Assembly (NCBI GenBank): GCA_041395505.1
Contig: JAWLAG010000001.1
Location: 248,001-312,000, forward strand
Origin: Steroidobacteraceae bacterium
Lineage (GTDB): Bacteria > Pseudomonadota > Gammaproteobacteria > Steroidobacterales > Steroidobacteraceae
DNA length: 64,000 nucleotides
Reading direction: 5' to 3'
Made by a program: the position numbers and the translations under genes
The notes under the pieces: model-generated
Told to the model about the DNA's origin: nothing
Seen by the model: the letters and a program-made list of their open reading frames with translations, nothing else
Database searches by the model: none
In this document: positions 1 through 8,880 of the stretch, piece after piece
Layout: every line of letters begins with the position of its first letter
How positions within the stretch are numbered: the first letter of the stretch is position 1

Positions 1-790
1 TCGCCGTCACCAGCGTGATCTCGCGTTCGCTCGCGCGCAGGGCATCGTCAATCCAGGCATTCGCCTGCAGCACGTTGGCGACCATGTTGCGATGGGTCAG
101 CATCGCGCCCTTGGAAACACCGGTGGTGCCACCGGTGTATTGCAGGAAGGCGAGGTCGTCGTGACCGACAGATACGGCCGGCAGCTGCAGTGCCCGGCCT
201 TGCGACAGGACATCGCCAAAGTGCCTGGCACCCGTGATCTGCCAGGGTGGAACCTGTTTTCTCACCCGACGCACGATGAAATTGACGAGCCAACCTTTCA
301 ATCCGCCCAGCATGTCCCCGACACCGGTGACGATGACATTGCGTACCTCGGTCGCGTCGATCACTTCTGCGAGGACGTGCGCGAAATTCTCCAACACGAC
401 GATGGTCTTGACGCCCGCGTCGTGCAGCTGATGCTGGAGTTCGCGCGTCGTATAGAGGGGATTGGTATTGACGACCGTCAGTCCGGCGCGCAGAGCACCC
501 ATCATGACGATCGGGTACTGCAGGATGTTCGGCAGCATGATCGCGATGCGGTCCCCGGCCTGCATGCCGCCGCGGGTGAGCAGCCATGCGCCGATGGCTG
601 CGGAGGCTTCGTCCAGTTCCGCGAAACTGAGATCCCGACCCATTTGCACGTAGGCGGTGCGTTCGGCAAAGCGCGTCAGCGACTCCTCGATCAGGGCCTT
701 CAGCGAGGGGTAGATAGCCGGGTCGATTTCGTGCGGGACTCTTGCCGGGTAGGACTTGAGCCAGGGCTTTTCGATGCCGTCGCCTGTCAT
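1..790 (-). CDS. fadD: Long-chain acyl-CoA synthetase, N-terminal part (cut by window edge)
   Basis: Activates free fatty acids to acyl-CoA with ATP (AMP-forming ligase, ANL superfamily). About 263 N-terminal residues are visible. They open with a FadD-like lead (MTGDGIEKPWLKSYP), carry the 'adenylation' entry region with GDRIAIMLPN, and reach the ATP-binding P-loop YTGGTTGVSKGAML near residue 230. The C-terminal half lies outside the window. The ATG at 790 overlaps the stop of the upstream esterase gene by one base (TAATG), so the two are probably translationally coupled: the esterase would release fatty acids and this enzyme activate them. FadD assignment is by family motif; the exact chain length cannot be told. 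Confidence 0.88.
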   Translation of the reverse strand, partial: MTGDGIEKPWLKSYPARVPHEIDPAIYPSLKALIEESLTRFAERTAYVQMGRDLSFAELDEASAAIGAWLLTRGGMQAGDRIAIMLPNILQYPIVMMGALRAGLTVVNTNPLYTTRELQHQLHDAGVKTIVVLENFAHVLAEVIDATEVRNVIVTGVGDMLGGLKGWLVNFIVRRVRKQVPPWQITGARHFGDVLSQGRALQLPAVSVGHDDLAFLQYTGGTTGVSKGAMLTHRNMVANVLQANAWIDDALRASEREITLVTA

Positions 791-1443
791 TACTTCGCCT
801 TTGCTTTGGAGAGCAATATTTTCAGTTTCGGCCAGGCATTCTGCAGCAACGTGGCCTGAGCCGCTGCCCCGGGGTGCAGACCATCAGGCTGCATCATGCC
901 CGGTTCCAGCGCAACCCCATCGAGGAAAAACGGCACGAGCTCGACATCCGGCGACTGCGCGAGTTCAGCATAGAGCGCGGCAAAGGCATTGCCATATTCT
1001 TCGCCGTAGTTCGGCGGCAGTCGCATGCCGAGCAGCACAACTCGCGCGCCGGCGCGCCGGCTGAGCTTGATCATCTGGGCGAGATTGGCACGGGTCGTAT
1101 CGAGCGGCAGGCCGCGCAGACCATCATTGCCGCCAAGCTCGATGATGACGATTGCCGGGCGGTGGCGTTGCAATGCCCGCGGCAATCGATTGCGCCCGCC
1201 CTCGGTGGTTTCACCGCTTACACTGGCGTTGACTACCCGGTAACCGTAACCTTGGGTGCGCAGCCGCGCTTGCAGCAGGCTAACCCAGCCCTGTTCCGCG
1301 GCGATACCATAGGCGGCACTGATACTGTCACCCACTACCAGAATTGTCGGCGCCAGCGCCCTGGTCTCGGCGGTGGTGCCAGTCAGGCTGAGCGTGCCGC
1401 CGTAAAACCCGAGCAATATGAGCGAAGATAAAAGCGTACTCAA
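790..1443 (-). CDS. tesA: TesA-like arylesterase / lysophospholipase L1 (SGNH hydrolase)
   Basis: Periplasmic SGNH-family esterase/thioesterase hydrolysing acyl esters and thioesters. All four blocks are visible: GDSIS (nucleophile Ser), SGETTEGG (Gly), LGGNDGLRG (Asn) and PDGLHP (Asp-His). About 217 residues, close to E. coli TesA. The start is uncertain: TTG at 1443 gives MSTLLSSLILLGFYGG, a plausible export signal, and TTG at 1416 gives a shorter form. Either lies against or overlaps the divergent ABC ATPase start at 1418, so the promoters must sit inside the opposing genes. The tesA-ybbA-ybbP neighbourhood is known from enterobacteria and supports the call. Confidence 0.88.
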   Translation of the reverse strand: MSTLLSSLILLGFYGGTLSLTGTTAETRALAPTILVVGDSISAAYGIAAEQGWVSLLQARLRTQGYGYRVVNASVSGETTEGGRNRLPRALQRHRPAIVIIELGGNDGLRGLPLDTTRANLAQMIKLSRRAGARVVLLGMRLPPNYGEEYGNAFAALYAELAQSPDVELVPFFLDGVALEPGMMQPDGLHPGAAAQATLLQNAWPKLKILLSKAKAK

Positions 1444-2110
1444 AGCCCTGAACCTCGTGCGTGAGGTTACCAGTCCGGAGGGACCGCTGACCATCGTCGA
1501 TGATGTTTCGCTCGATATCGCCGCGGGCGAGACGGTCGCAATACTGGGTCCTTCAGGCGCCGGCAAATCGACATTGCTGGCGCTCCTTGCGGGCCTCGAC
1601 GCCCCGACCAGCGGCGAGATCTGGCTCGCCGGCACGCAATTGACTGCACTCGATGAAGATGGTCGTGCCCGGCTGCGCGCCAGCAAGGTCGGTTTCGTAT
1701 TCCAGTCTTTTCATCTCCTGCCCGCCCTTACGGCGCAGGAGAACGTACTGCTGCCCCTCGAATTGTCCGGCGCGAAGGATGCACGCGAGCGTGCCCAGGA
1801 AGCTTTGCAACAGGTAGGGCTCGAGCGCCGCCGCGGCCATTATCCGCGCCAGCTCTCGGGTGGCGAACAACAGCGCGTCGCGCTGGCGCGCGCGTTCGTT
1901 ACCCGTCCGGCCATTCTCTTTGCCGATGAACCTACCGGCAACCTCGATAACGCAACCGGCGAGCGGGTTGGTGAGCTCCTGTTTCAATTGAATGCCGCCA
2001 GCCAAACGACGCTGGTACTCGTCACTCACGATGCGCCGCTTGCGGCGCGTTGCGCGCGGCGCATGCAAATGCAGTCCGGGCGCTTGTTCGACGATGGGCG
2101 CACGGCATGA
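1418..2110 (+). CDS. ybbA: ABC transporter ATP-binding protein, YbbA/LolD type
   Basis: Cytoplasmic ATPase of an FtsX-type (MacB/LolCDE-like) ABC system, 230 residues. Visible motifs are Walker A GPSGAGKS, the Q-loop FVFQSFHLLP, signature LSGGEQQRVALARA, Walker B ILFADEPTGNLD and the switch His in VTHD. The stop overlaps the ATG of the permease gene (ATGA), so the two are coupled. Substrate is unknown; such ATPases usually drive mechanotransmission or lipoprotein/peptide transfer rather than classical import. Confidence 0.93.
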   Translation: MSEDKSVLKALNLVREVTSPEGPLTIVDDVSLDIAAGETVAILGPSGAGKSTLLALLAGLDAPTSGEIWLAGTQLTALDEDGRARLRASKVGFVFQSFHLLPALTAQENVLLPLELSGAKDARERAQEALQQVGLERRRGHYPRQLSGGEQQRVALARAFVTRPAILFADEPTGNLDNATGERVGELLFQLNAASQTTLVLVTHDAPLAARCARRMQMQSGRLFDDGRTA

Positions 2111-4596
2111 ACTCGCTGCGCTTTGCATGGACCGCGTTGTGGCGCGAGTGGCGTGCCGGCGAATTGTTGATTCTGATCGCGGCGCTGTCCATAGCCGTTG
2201 CCGCACTCACCGGAGTCGGGTTCCTGGTCGGCCGCATCGATGCGGCGGTCGCCTTGCAGGCGAGCGAGATCCTGGCCGGCGACCTGCGGCTCGAGTCCAC
2301 CGAGCCGATCGGCGCGGCCTATGAGCAGGAAGCCGCCCAGCGCGGCATTTCGAGCGCGCGCATCACCCAGACGCTGACGGTCGTGCTCAATGGGGACCGC
2401 ACCCAGCTCGCGAATCTGTTCGCCGTCGGCGCCGGTTATCCGCTGCGAGGTGTGGTCCGGATCGCGGACCAGGCGTTTGGCGCGGCGCGAATTGCCGACG
2501 ATCGGCCGGGCGCAGGCGAAATCTGGGCCGACTCGCGCCTGCTCGCGGCGCTCGGCGCCGACCTTCATAGCGAACTCGCAATCGGCCGGGCGCGATTTCG
2601 TGTCACCGCCGTGCTCGTATCACGGCCGGATCAGGGTGCGACTTTCTCCGATCTCGCGCCATCGCTGCTCATGCAGGGCGCCGATCTGGCGAAGACGCAA
2701 TTGATCCAGCCCGGCAGCCGCGTGCGCTATGCGCTTACCTTCGCCGGCACGGCCGGCGCGATTGCGGGCTTCCGGGCCTGGCTGGACGGCGCCCGCGCGC
2801 CGCGCGAGCGGCTGCAGGATGTCCGCCAAAGCGCGCCGCAGGTGAGCAATTCTGTCGAGCGCGCCGGACGCTTCCTGAGCCTCGCCAGCCTCGTCGCGGT
2901 ATTGCTGGCCGGCGTTGCCGTGGCGATGGCGGCGCGCCGCTATGTACAACGTCACCTCGATGCCGTTGCGCTCATGAAGACCCTGGGTGCGACGCGTCGC
3001 TACGTGCTGGTCGTGGCGCTGTGGCAACTCATCATCATGGCCGCGATCGCCATCGCGCTCGGTGCCGGGCTTGGGTTCGCCGCCCAGACAGCACTCCTTT
3101 ATCTTTTGCGCGACTTGTTCGCCACCGCATTGCCGCCGGCAACTCCGGGACCGCTCCTGCTCGGCGCCGCAACGGCCGTGGCCGTCCTTTGCGGCTTCGC
3201 TCTGCCGCCACAACTGCAGCTGACCCGCGTGCCGGCGATACGCGTGTTGCGCCGTGACTCGGGGCCGCCGCCGCCCTGGCTGTGGGCGGCGTTCCTGCCG
3301 GCGCTTGCGGCCGTGGTTTCGCTCATCTATGTCGTCCTGCGCGATACGCAATTGGCGGCGGGTTTCGTCGCCGGCATGACTGCCTTCGCCCTGATATTGG
3401 TTGCCGCGGGGCTGTTGCTGCTGCGCTTGAGCGCCTCATTGCGCTCCCGCGTAGGCATCGCCTGGCGATATGGTCTTGCCAATCTTGCACGGCGACGGGC
3501 GGAGACATTGCTGCAGCTGGCGGCTTTCGGCTTTGGCCTGTCGGTACTGCTCCTGCTCGGCATCGTTCGCGGGGAGTTGCTGGAGGACTGGCGTCGCAGT
3601 CTGCCAGCCGATACACCCAACTATTTCTTCATCAATATCCCGCCCACCGAAAAGGATGCCCTGCAGGATTACCTGCAATCGGTCGGCGCGCGAACCACAC
3701 GCATGCTGCCGATGATCCGCGCGCGGCTCACGGCGATCAATGGCGTGGCCGTCGAAGAGCGACCCTTCGGGTCACGTCGCGGAGAAGGCTTCGCTTCGCG
3801 CGAGCAGAACATCACCTGGGCGGCGCAGCCGGGCGAGGGCAACCAGGTGATCGCGGGCAGCTGGTGGAGCGAGGCGCAGTTCGCAGCGCCGCTGGTATCG
3901 CTCGCCAGCGAGTTCCAGGAAGGGCTCGGCGTCGGCATTGGCGACCAACTGACCTTCGATGTCGCGGGCGAGATCTACGAAGTGCGCGTCGCAAGCATAC
4001 GCCGTGTCAAATGGGACAGCTTTCAACCCAATTTCTTCATCGTCTTTCCGCCGCGCCTTCTGCAGGATGTCGCAGGTACATGGATGACAAGCGCCTACTA
4101 TCGACCGAGCAACACGCGTGATATCGCCAATCTGGTCCGGCGCTTCCCCAGTGTGTCAATATTCGACATGGCCGACCTGCTCGGACAAGTGCGCCGTATC
4201 ATCGACAAGGCGGCGCTGGCCGTACAGGCGGTCTTCCTGTTCACCATGTTCGCGGGATTGACCGTGCTGCTGGCTGCAGTCCAGGCGAGCCGCGAAGAGC
4301 GACGATTCGAGGCGGCAATACTGCGCACGCTCGGTGCGAGTCGCGCGACCATATTGCGCGGCGTGCTGGCGGAGTTCCTCACCCTCGGGGCACTGGCCGG
4401 CTGTCTCGCGGCCGCTGCCGCCAGCGTCGGCGGCTATGTGCTTGCCCGGCGTATTCTCGACCTGCACTTTCAGTGGCATGCCTGGGTGTGGGTCGCGGGA
4501 ATCGTCGGCGGGGCCGTGATCGTCGGCGCTGCCGGGTTTCTGGCCACGCGCAGTGCCGTGGCGCGTGCACCGCTCCTTGCCCTGCGGGCCGGCTGA
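2107..4596 (+). CDS. ybbP: FtsX-like ABC permease, YbbP type
   Basis: Large inner-membrane permease of 829 residues that partners the preceding ATPase. A hydrophobic segment near the N-terminus (LLILIAALSIAVAALTGVGF) is followed by a long periplasmic region. FtsX modules then occur around residues 260-400 (ALMKTLGATRRYVL) and at the C-terminus (AAILRTLGASRATILRG). Duplicated FtsX modules with about ten membrane helices are typical of YbbP. The ATG at 2107 was chosen because it overlaps the ATPase stop. Substrate unknown. Confidence 0.9.
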   Translation: MNSLRFAWTALWREWRAGELLILIAALSIAVAALTGVGFLVGRIDAAVALQASEILAGDLRLESTEPIGAAYEQEAAQRGISSARITQTLTVVLNGDRTQLANLFAVGAGYPLRGVVRIADQAFGAARIADDRPGAGEIWADSRLLAALGADLHSELAIGRARFRVTAVLVSRPDQGATFSDLAPSLLMQGADLAKTQLIQPGSRVRYALTFAGTAGAIAGFRAWLDGARAPRERLQDVRQSAPQVSNSVERAGRFLSLASLVAVLLAGVAVAMAARRYVQRHLDAVALMKTLGATRRYVLVVALWQLIIMAAIAIALGAGLGFAAQTALLYLLRDLFATALPPATPGPLLLGAATAVAVLCGFALPPQLQLTRVPAIRVLRRDSGPPPPWLWAAFLPALAAVVSLIYVVLRDTQLAAGFVAGMTAFALILVAAGLLLLRLSASLRSRVGIAWRYGLANLARRRAETLLQLAAFGFGLSVLLLLGIVRGELLEDWRRSLPADTPNYFFINIPPTEKDALQDYLQSVGARTTRMLPMIRARLTAINGVAVEERPFGSRRGEGFASREQNITWAAQPGEGNQVIAGSWWSEAQFAAPLVSLASEFQEGLGVGIGDQLTFDVAGEIYEVRVASIRRVKWDSFQPNFFIVFPPRLLQDVAGTWMTSAYYRPSNTRDIANLVRRFPSVSIFDMADLLGQVRRIIDKAALAVQAVFLFTMFAGLTVLLAAVQASREERRFEAAILRTLGASRATILRGVLAEFLTLGALAGCLAAAAASVGGYVLARRILDLHFQWHAWVWVAGIVGGAVIVGAAGFLATRSAVARAPLLALRAG

Positions 4597-4599
4597 GCG

Positions 4600-6273
4600 A
4601 TGAAGCAGGCAGCGTCGTCGCGGCCGAGACCGTCGATGGTCGGTTGGTACGATCCACCCATATTGGTGCGCTCGGCGCTCAATCTCACGCTGGCGAACCT
4701 GTTTGGGCGCCACTCCGATACCCGGTTGATCGAAGCACTGGCGTCGCAGCCGCAGGGCTACTTCGACTACCGCCACGATGAAGGCGAGCTGTGGATCGAT
4801 TACGTCGCCGACATCGGCGATGGCTGGAACCCGACCTGCGGCATTGCGCATGCGATTGCCGCGAAGGAGCAGGCGCTCCAAACCGCTGCCGGCGAGCATA
4901 TCGTCACCCGCGGCGGGCGACTGTTGATCTTCGGTGGCGACGAGGTCTATCCCTACCCATCACGACTCGCCTACGAGCAACGCACCGAAGCGCCCTACAC
5001 CGCGGCATTTCAGTCGCACGGGCGCTGGCCGGAGCTCTTCGCCATACCCGGCAACCACGATTGGTACGACTCACTGGTCGCATTCACACGCGCGTTCTGC
5101 CGTCCCGAGCGAGGATTCGCGGGCTGCCGTACGCAGCAGACACGCAGCTATTTCGCGTTGCGCCTGCCCGCCGACTGGTGGCTGCTCGGCATCGACCTGC
5201 AGCTCGGCGCGGAATTCGATGAGCCGCAGGTGCAGTACTTCCAGACGATGACGCGCGAGTTCAACGAGCGCACTCGCGTCATCATGGCGGTGCCCGATCC
5301 GCAGTGGATCTATGCGAACGAGTATCCCGAGTATGCAAGCTACGAGGATGCGACGCTCCGATTCTTCGAGGAACAGGTCATCAAGCGCGCGGTTGACGTG
5401 TATGTCACCGGCGATCTGCACCTCTATCAGCGCCATGCCAATGCCGCAGGCACGCAGAAAATCGTCTCTGGTGGCGGCGGTGCCTTCCTCCACCCCACGC
5501 ATGCACCCGATGCGAGCCATCTCGCCGATGGTTTCGAGCGCAAGGCCATCTATCCGCCGCCCGAGATCAGCCGGCGGCTATCCTGGCGAAACCTGTTGTT
5601 GCCGTTGCTCAATCCCGCGAGCTGCAGCATCACGGCTGTGCTCTATTCACTGTCCGCCTGGTTTGCAGCTGCGAGTATCGGACGCGACGATGTCGTGAGT
5701 TTTGGCGCGGCGCTGGCGGCGGCGCTCGGTGCCGCCGTGCGCTCGCCTTTCAACGGTCTGTGGCTGATGCTCTTCCTGGCGGCGTTCGTCTTTTTTACCG
5801 ACACCCATGCACGCTGGTATCGGCTGCTCGGAGGTCTGGGGCACGCCGCAGCGCACCTGTTCGGCGCATTCTGCACCGGCTGGCTCGCGATCATCGTCAC
5901 GACGCGCTGGCTCGAACTGCCGTTTGGCTCCGCCGCCCAATTCCTTGCCAGCGTACCGTTCACGCTGATCGGCGGCGCATTGCTCGGACCGTTGATCCTC
6001 GGCATCTATCTGCTGATTTCGCTCAATGTCTTCGGCCGCCATTCCACCGAAGCGTTCTCCAGCCTACGTATCCAGGATTACAAGCAGTGGCTGCGCATGC
6101 GCATCGACGCTGCTGGCAATCTCGATCTGTACGCAATCGCACTCGATCGCGTGCCGCGGCACTGGCGCGAGATGTCGAAGTCCGGAGCGGTTGAACCGGA
6201 TGATCCGCTGGCCAGTGCGCCTCGGCTTGTCGATTACGTGCGCGTGCCGGGGCGAGCGGGCCGTGGCAACTAG
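4600..6273 (+). CDS. Metallophosphoesterase with C-terminal membrane segments
   Basis: Calcineurin-like phosphoesterase of 557 residues. The metal-binding blocks seen are ADIGDGWNPT, FGGDEVYPYPS, the hallmark GNHDWYD and TGDLHLYQRH. After about residue 330 the chain has several hydrophobic stretches (around CSITAVLYSLSAWFAA, LWLMLFLAAFVFF, WLAIIVTTRW and LGPLILGIYLLISL), so it is probably anchored in the inner membrane. It starts three bases after the ybbP stop and is likely cotranscribed. Its stop overlaps the convergent downstream gene. Substrate is unknown; a phosphodiester or phospholipid is possible. No signal peptide precedes the catalytic domain, which would therefore be cytoplasmic. 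Confidence 0.85.
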   Translation: MKQAASSRPRPSMVGWYDPPILVRSALNLTLANLFGRHSDTRLIEALASQPQGYFDYRHDEGELWIDYVADIGDGWNPTCGIAHAIAAKEQALQTAAGEHIVTRGGRLLIFGGDEVYPYPSRLAYEQRTEAPYTAAFQSHGRWPELFAIPGNHDWYDSLVAFTRAFCRPERGFAGCRTQQTRSYFALRLPADWWLLGIDLQLGAEFDEPQVQYFQTMTREFNERTRVIMAVPDPQWIYANEYPEYASYEDATLRFFEEQVIKRAVDVYVTGDLHLYQRHANAAGTQKIVSGGGGAFLHPTHAPDASHLADGFERKAIYPPPEISRRLSWRNLLLPLLNPASCSITAVLYSLSAWFAAASIGRDDVVSFGAALAAALGAAVRSPFNGLWLMLFLAAFVFFTDTHARWYRLLGGLGHAAAHLFGAFCTGWLAIIVTTRWLELPFGSAAQFLASVPFTLIGGALLGPLILGIYLLISLNVFGRHSTEAFSSLRIQDYKQWLRMRIDAAGNLDLYAIALDRVPRHWREMSKSGAVEPDDPLASAPRLVDYVRVPGRAGRGN

Positions 6274-7034
6274 CCGCGAATGGCGATGCTGATCCAGGCC
6301 GCCGGGTGGGCCTGGCCTTTCCAATCCAGGGCTTCGATCGTGAAGTTGTAGCGGCCCGGACCGAGCGCCGAGCTATTGAGCCCGAGGCGCAGATGGCCGT
6401 TGGAATCCTTGCGCACATTGTGCAGGACCATGACCCTGCCCTGGTCGACGCGATCGACCGTGATGCGAAACAAAGCGGCCTTCGACCACGATACGTCGAT
6501 CTTGAAATCGGCGAGTTCCGCGCCCTCGGGGCTGCCGATGCTCGCCGCAGCGTGGCTGCCAGGGCCAGTGCGCGAGGGAATCAGCAACATGGTCCGTTTG
6601 CGGGTCGCAGGCAGCAGCGGCTGCTCGATGACTTGCTGTTGCAGGGCGAGGATGCGCGCATCGCGACTGTCGACCCGTGTGGTCTGCACGATTGCAACGA
6701 TGGCGAGCACAAGTGCGAGACCTGCCATCGCGAGCAGTACCGGCAGCTTCTGCCAGGACTTGATCTGTGGCTGCTGCCAGGGTTCGGGCTTGCCGCCCTG
6801 TTCGAGCAGGCGCAACCCCTTGTTGACACGTTCGGGCAGGCCGATGGCGTCGAGCAGGTCGGGATTATCGCGACAGAAACGCTCGAAGTCGCTGACCCCA
6901 CGCGGTGGCAGTCGGCCGCCCAGGTAGCGCTCGACGATCTGATTGTCGCGAATGAAGCCCGGGTCCATCGCGCCGGCGGCGGGCGCAGCTACTTCGACGT
7001 CAGGTTGTTCAGTCTTGCGAGTTGCAGCTTCCAT
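6270..7034 (-). CDS. Hypothetical single-pass membrane protein, anti-sigma-like architecture
   Basis: No family recognised with certainty. The 254 residues comprise a cytoplasmic N-terminal part (about 25-80) with a compact acidic helical region (RYLGGRLPPRGVSDFERF), one membrane helix around 97-117, a linker, and a C-terminal periplasmic beta-rich domain ending in WISIAIRG. This N-cytoplasmic, one TM, C-periplasmic layout is like zinc-finger-type anti-sigma factors, but no HxxxCxxC zinc motif is seen and no sigma factor is adjacent. It converges with the phosphoesterase gene and diverges from the DUF4139 gene. Confidence 0.7.
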   Translation of the reverse strand: MEAATRKTEQPDVEVAAPAAGAMDPGFIRDNQIVERYLGGRLPPRGVSDFERFCRDNPDLLDAIGLPERVNKGLRLLEQGGKPEPWQQPQIKSWQKLPVLLAMAGLALVLAIVAIVQTTRVDSRDARILALQQQVIEQPLLPATRKRTMLLIPSRTGPGSHAAASIGSPEGAELADFKIDVSWSKAALFRITVDRVDQGRVMVLHNVRKDSNGHLRLGLNSSALGPGRYNFTIEALDWKGQAHPAAWISIAIRG

Positions 7035-7347
7035 GAGGGTTGCGGGGCATCGCGAAATGGTTCCCGTCGCGGGCTAGGGCGTTGCCGGGTGGCTGCAGGT
7101 TGCTGCGCCATGCGCGCCAGCAGCGCTGTCCGCCACTGCAGGTTTTTCAGTGGTTCGTACATGAATCGATAATGTTGGTTATGCTGCCCCTGCCGGCGGC
7201 GTACTGATGGGTGCTGGCTCACAATTCACCTTTGGACATAAGCCAAGGAACGCGATCTGTCTCGCAGATTGCCGGCTTCGCGCCGCGAAACCCGATTCTG
7301 GCAGTGCCGCGTTAAACGCTGATGTCAGACAACAGGACGAGGACACG
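7035..7347. other. Divergent intergenic region, 313 bp
   Basis: Separates the minus-strand membrane protein from the plus-strand DUF4139 gene and must hold both promoters. I see no convincing -35/-10 pair. A minus-strand frame at 6989-7162 could encode a 57-residue basic peptide (starting MYEPLKNLQWRTALLARM) that overlaps the next gene by 46 bp. It has no recognisable family and is not called as a gene. Confidence 0.4.
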
Positions 7348-8877
7348 ATGAACTCGAGCAAACGACTACTGGCGGCGGCCTCCGCCGCGGCGCTCGCGAT
7401 TGGCAATGCGGGAGCGGCCGACGAGGACAACACTGCGATCACAATCTACAGTTCCGCGCGACCGGGGGCGGTTCCTGCCGAGATGTATCGGCCACTGCCA
7501 GGCATGGGTTCGCCGAACGCAATGTCGGTGCCCGGATATGCCCTGGTTCGCCAGGAGCGTCCGGTGCATATCGATGCAGGCCGCTCGGAGCTGCGCTTCA
7601 CAGACGTCGCGGCGTTGATCGATCCAACGACAGTGACCTTCACCTCGCTCAGCGACGCCGATACGCGGGTGCTCGAGCAGAACTTCCAGTTCGACCTGGT
7701 CTCATCGGACAAGCTGCTCCTGAAGTACATCGATCGACCGATTACCGTGGAGCGCAATGTCGGGAATCAACCGAGCACATTGAGCGGAACGTTGCTGTCG
7801 GCCTATGGCGGGCTCGTGTTGCGCGGCGACGATGGCACGATCCACTCGTTGACAGGCTATTCCGCAGTGCACTTCCCCGATCTGCCGGGCGGGCTCAATA
7901 CGCGGCCAACCCTGGTGTGGGACGTCTTCTCCAGGCGTGGCGGCGAGCAGCGCACGCGCGTTACCTACCAGACGGGCGGCATGACCTGGTGGAGTGATTA
8001 CAACCTCATCTTCACGCCCGGCAGGGACGCCAACAGCGGCAATCTCGATTTGAGCGCATGGGTCAGCATCATCAACCAGTCAGGTGCGAGCTACGAGAAT
8101 GCGCGACTGAAGTTGATCGCGGGCGACGTGCACCGCGCCCAGGCGGTGGCGCCCGCCATGAAGCGGACGCGGGCGATGGAGATGGCGGCGATGGATGCCG
8201 CTGCCCCGGCGGGATTCGAGGAGAAGAGTTTCTTCGAGTTTCACATGTACAGCCTGGGACGGCCGACGACGCTGCCGAACAATTCCACCAAGCAGATCGA
8301 GTTGTTCGATCGCGCGGCTGCGATTCCAGCACGGAAGATACTGCTCTACTACGGGATGCCCTATCCGTATTACTTCGACTCTCCCTACACGGACCGGGAC
8401 CTCGGCGTGCAGATGAACAAGAAGGTCGACGTGTATCTGCAATTTCGCAACGACAAGCAGTTCGGGCTTGGCGTGCCGCTGCCTGCGGGCCGGATCCGTG
8501 TCTCGCAGCTGGACAGCGCGGATGCGAGTCTCGAGTTCATCGGCGAAGACGTCATCGACCACACACCCAGGGACGAGGACGTGCGTATCAAGCTCGGTTC
8601 GGCGTTCGATGTCGTGGGCGAGAGGCGCCAGGTCGATTTCGCGATCGACACCAAGGCGCACTGGATCGAGGAGGAGATCGAAATCAAGCTGCGCAACCAC
8701 AAGGACGAGGCGGTCGAGGTACTGGTGAAGGAAAACCTCTATCGCTGGAGCAACTGGCGCCTCGTTACGAAAAGCCAGGACTACGTCAAGGAGGATGCGC
8801 GAACCATCCACTTTCCGGTGCGGGTGGCCAGGGATGGCGAAGCCACGGTGCGCTATCGCGTTCGCTATACTTGGTAG
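7348..8877 (+). CDS. Exported DUF4139 domain-containing protein
   Basis: A 509-residue protein with a clear signal peptide (MNSSKRLLAAASAAALAIGNAGA) and a mature part matching the DUF4139 family, a beta-rich domain of unknown function. Characteristic stretches are WWSDYNLIF, LKLIAGDVHRAQ, KILLYYGMPYPYYF and VKENLYRWSNWR. The ATG at 7348 was chosen over upstream in-frame starts because the signal peptide begins there and a GAGGAC-type ribosome site precedes it. A diguanylate cyclase gene follows after 3 bp and is probably cotranscribed. Function unknown; the location is periplasm or cell surface. Confidence 0.85.
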   Translation: MNSSKRLLAAASAAALAIGNAGAADEDNTAITIYSSARPGAVPAEMYRPLPGMGSPNAMSVPGYALVRQERPVHIDAGRSELRFTDVAALIDPTTVTFTSLSDADTRVLEQNFQFDLVSSDKLLLKYIDRPITVERNVGNQPSTLSGTLLSAYGGLVLRGDDGTIHSLTGYSAVHFPDLPGGLNTRPTLVWDVFSRRGGEQRTRVTYQTGGMTWWSDYNLIFTPGRDANSGNLDLSAWVSIINQSGASYENARLKLIAGDVHRAQAVAPAMKRTRAMEMAAMDAAAPAGFEEKSFFEFHMYSLGRPTTLPNNSTKQIELFDRAAAIPARKILLYYGMPYPYYFDSPYTDRDLGVQMNKKVDVYLQFRNDKQFGLGVPLPAGRIRVSQLDSADASLEFIGEDVIDHTPRDEDVRIKLGSAFDVVGERRQVDFAIDTKAHWIEEEIEIKLRNHKDEAVEVLVKENLYRWSNWRLVTKSQDYVKEDARTIHFPVRVARDGEATVRYRVRYTW

Positions 8878-8880
8878 ACG

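Noticed and set aside
6989..7162. Possible 57-residue minus-strand ORF upstream of the membrane protein
   Set aside because: No ribosome site, no recognisable domain, and it overlaps the next gene's start; kept only as a note in the intergenic entry.
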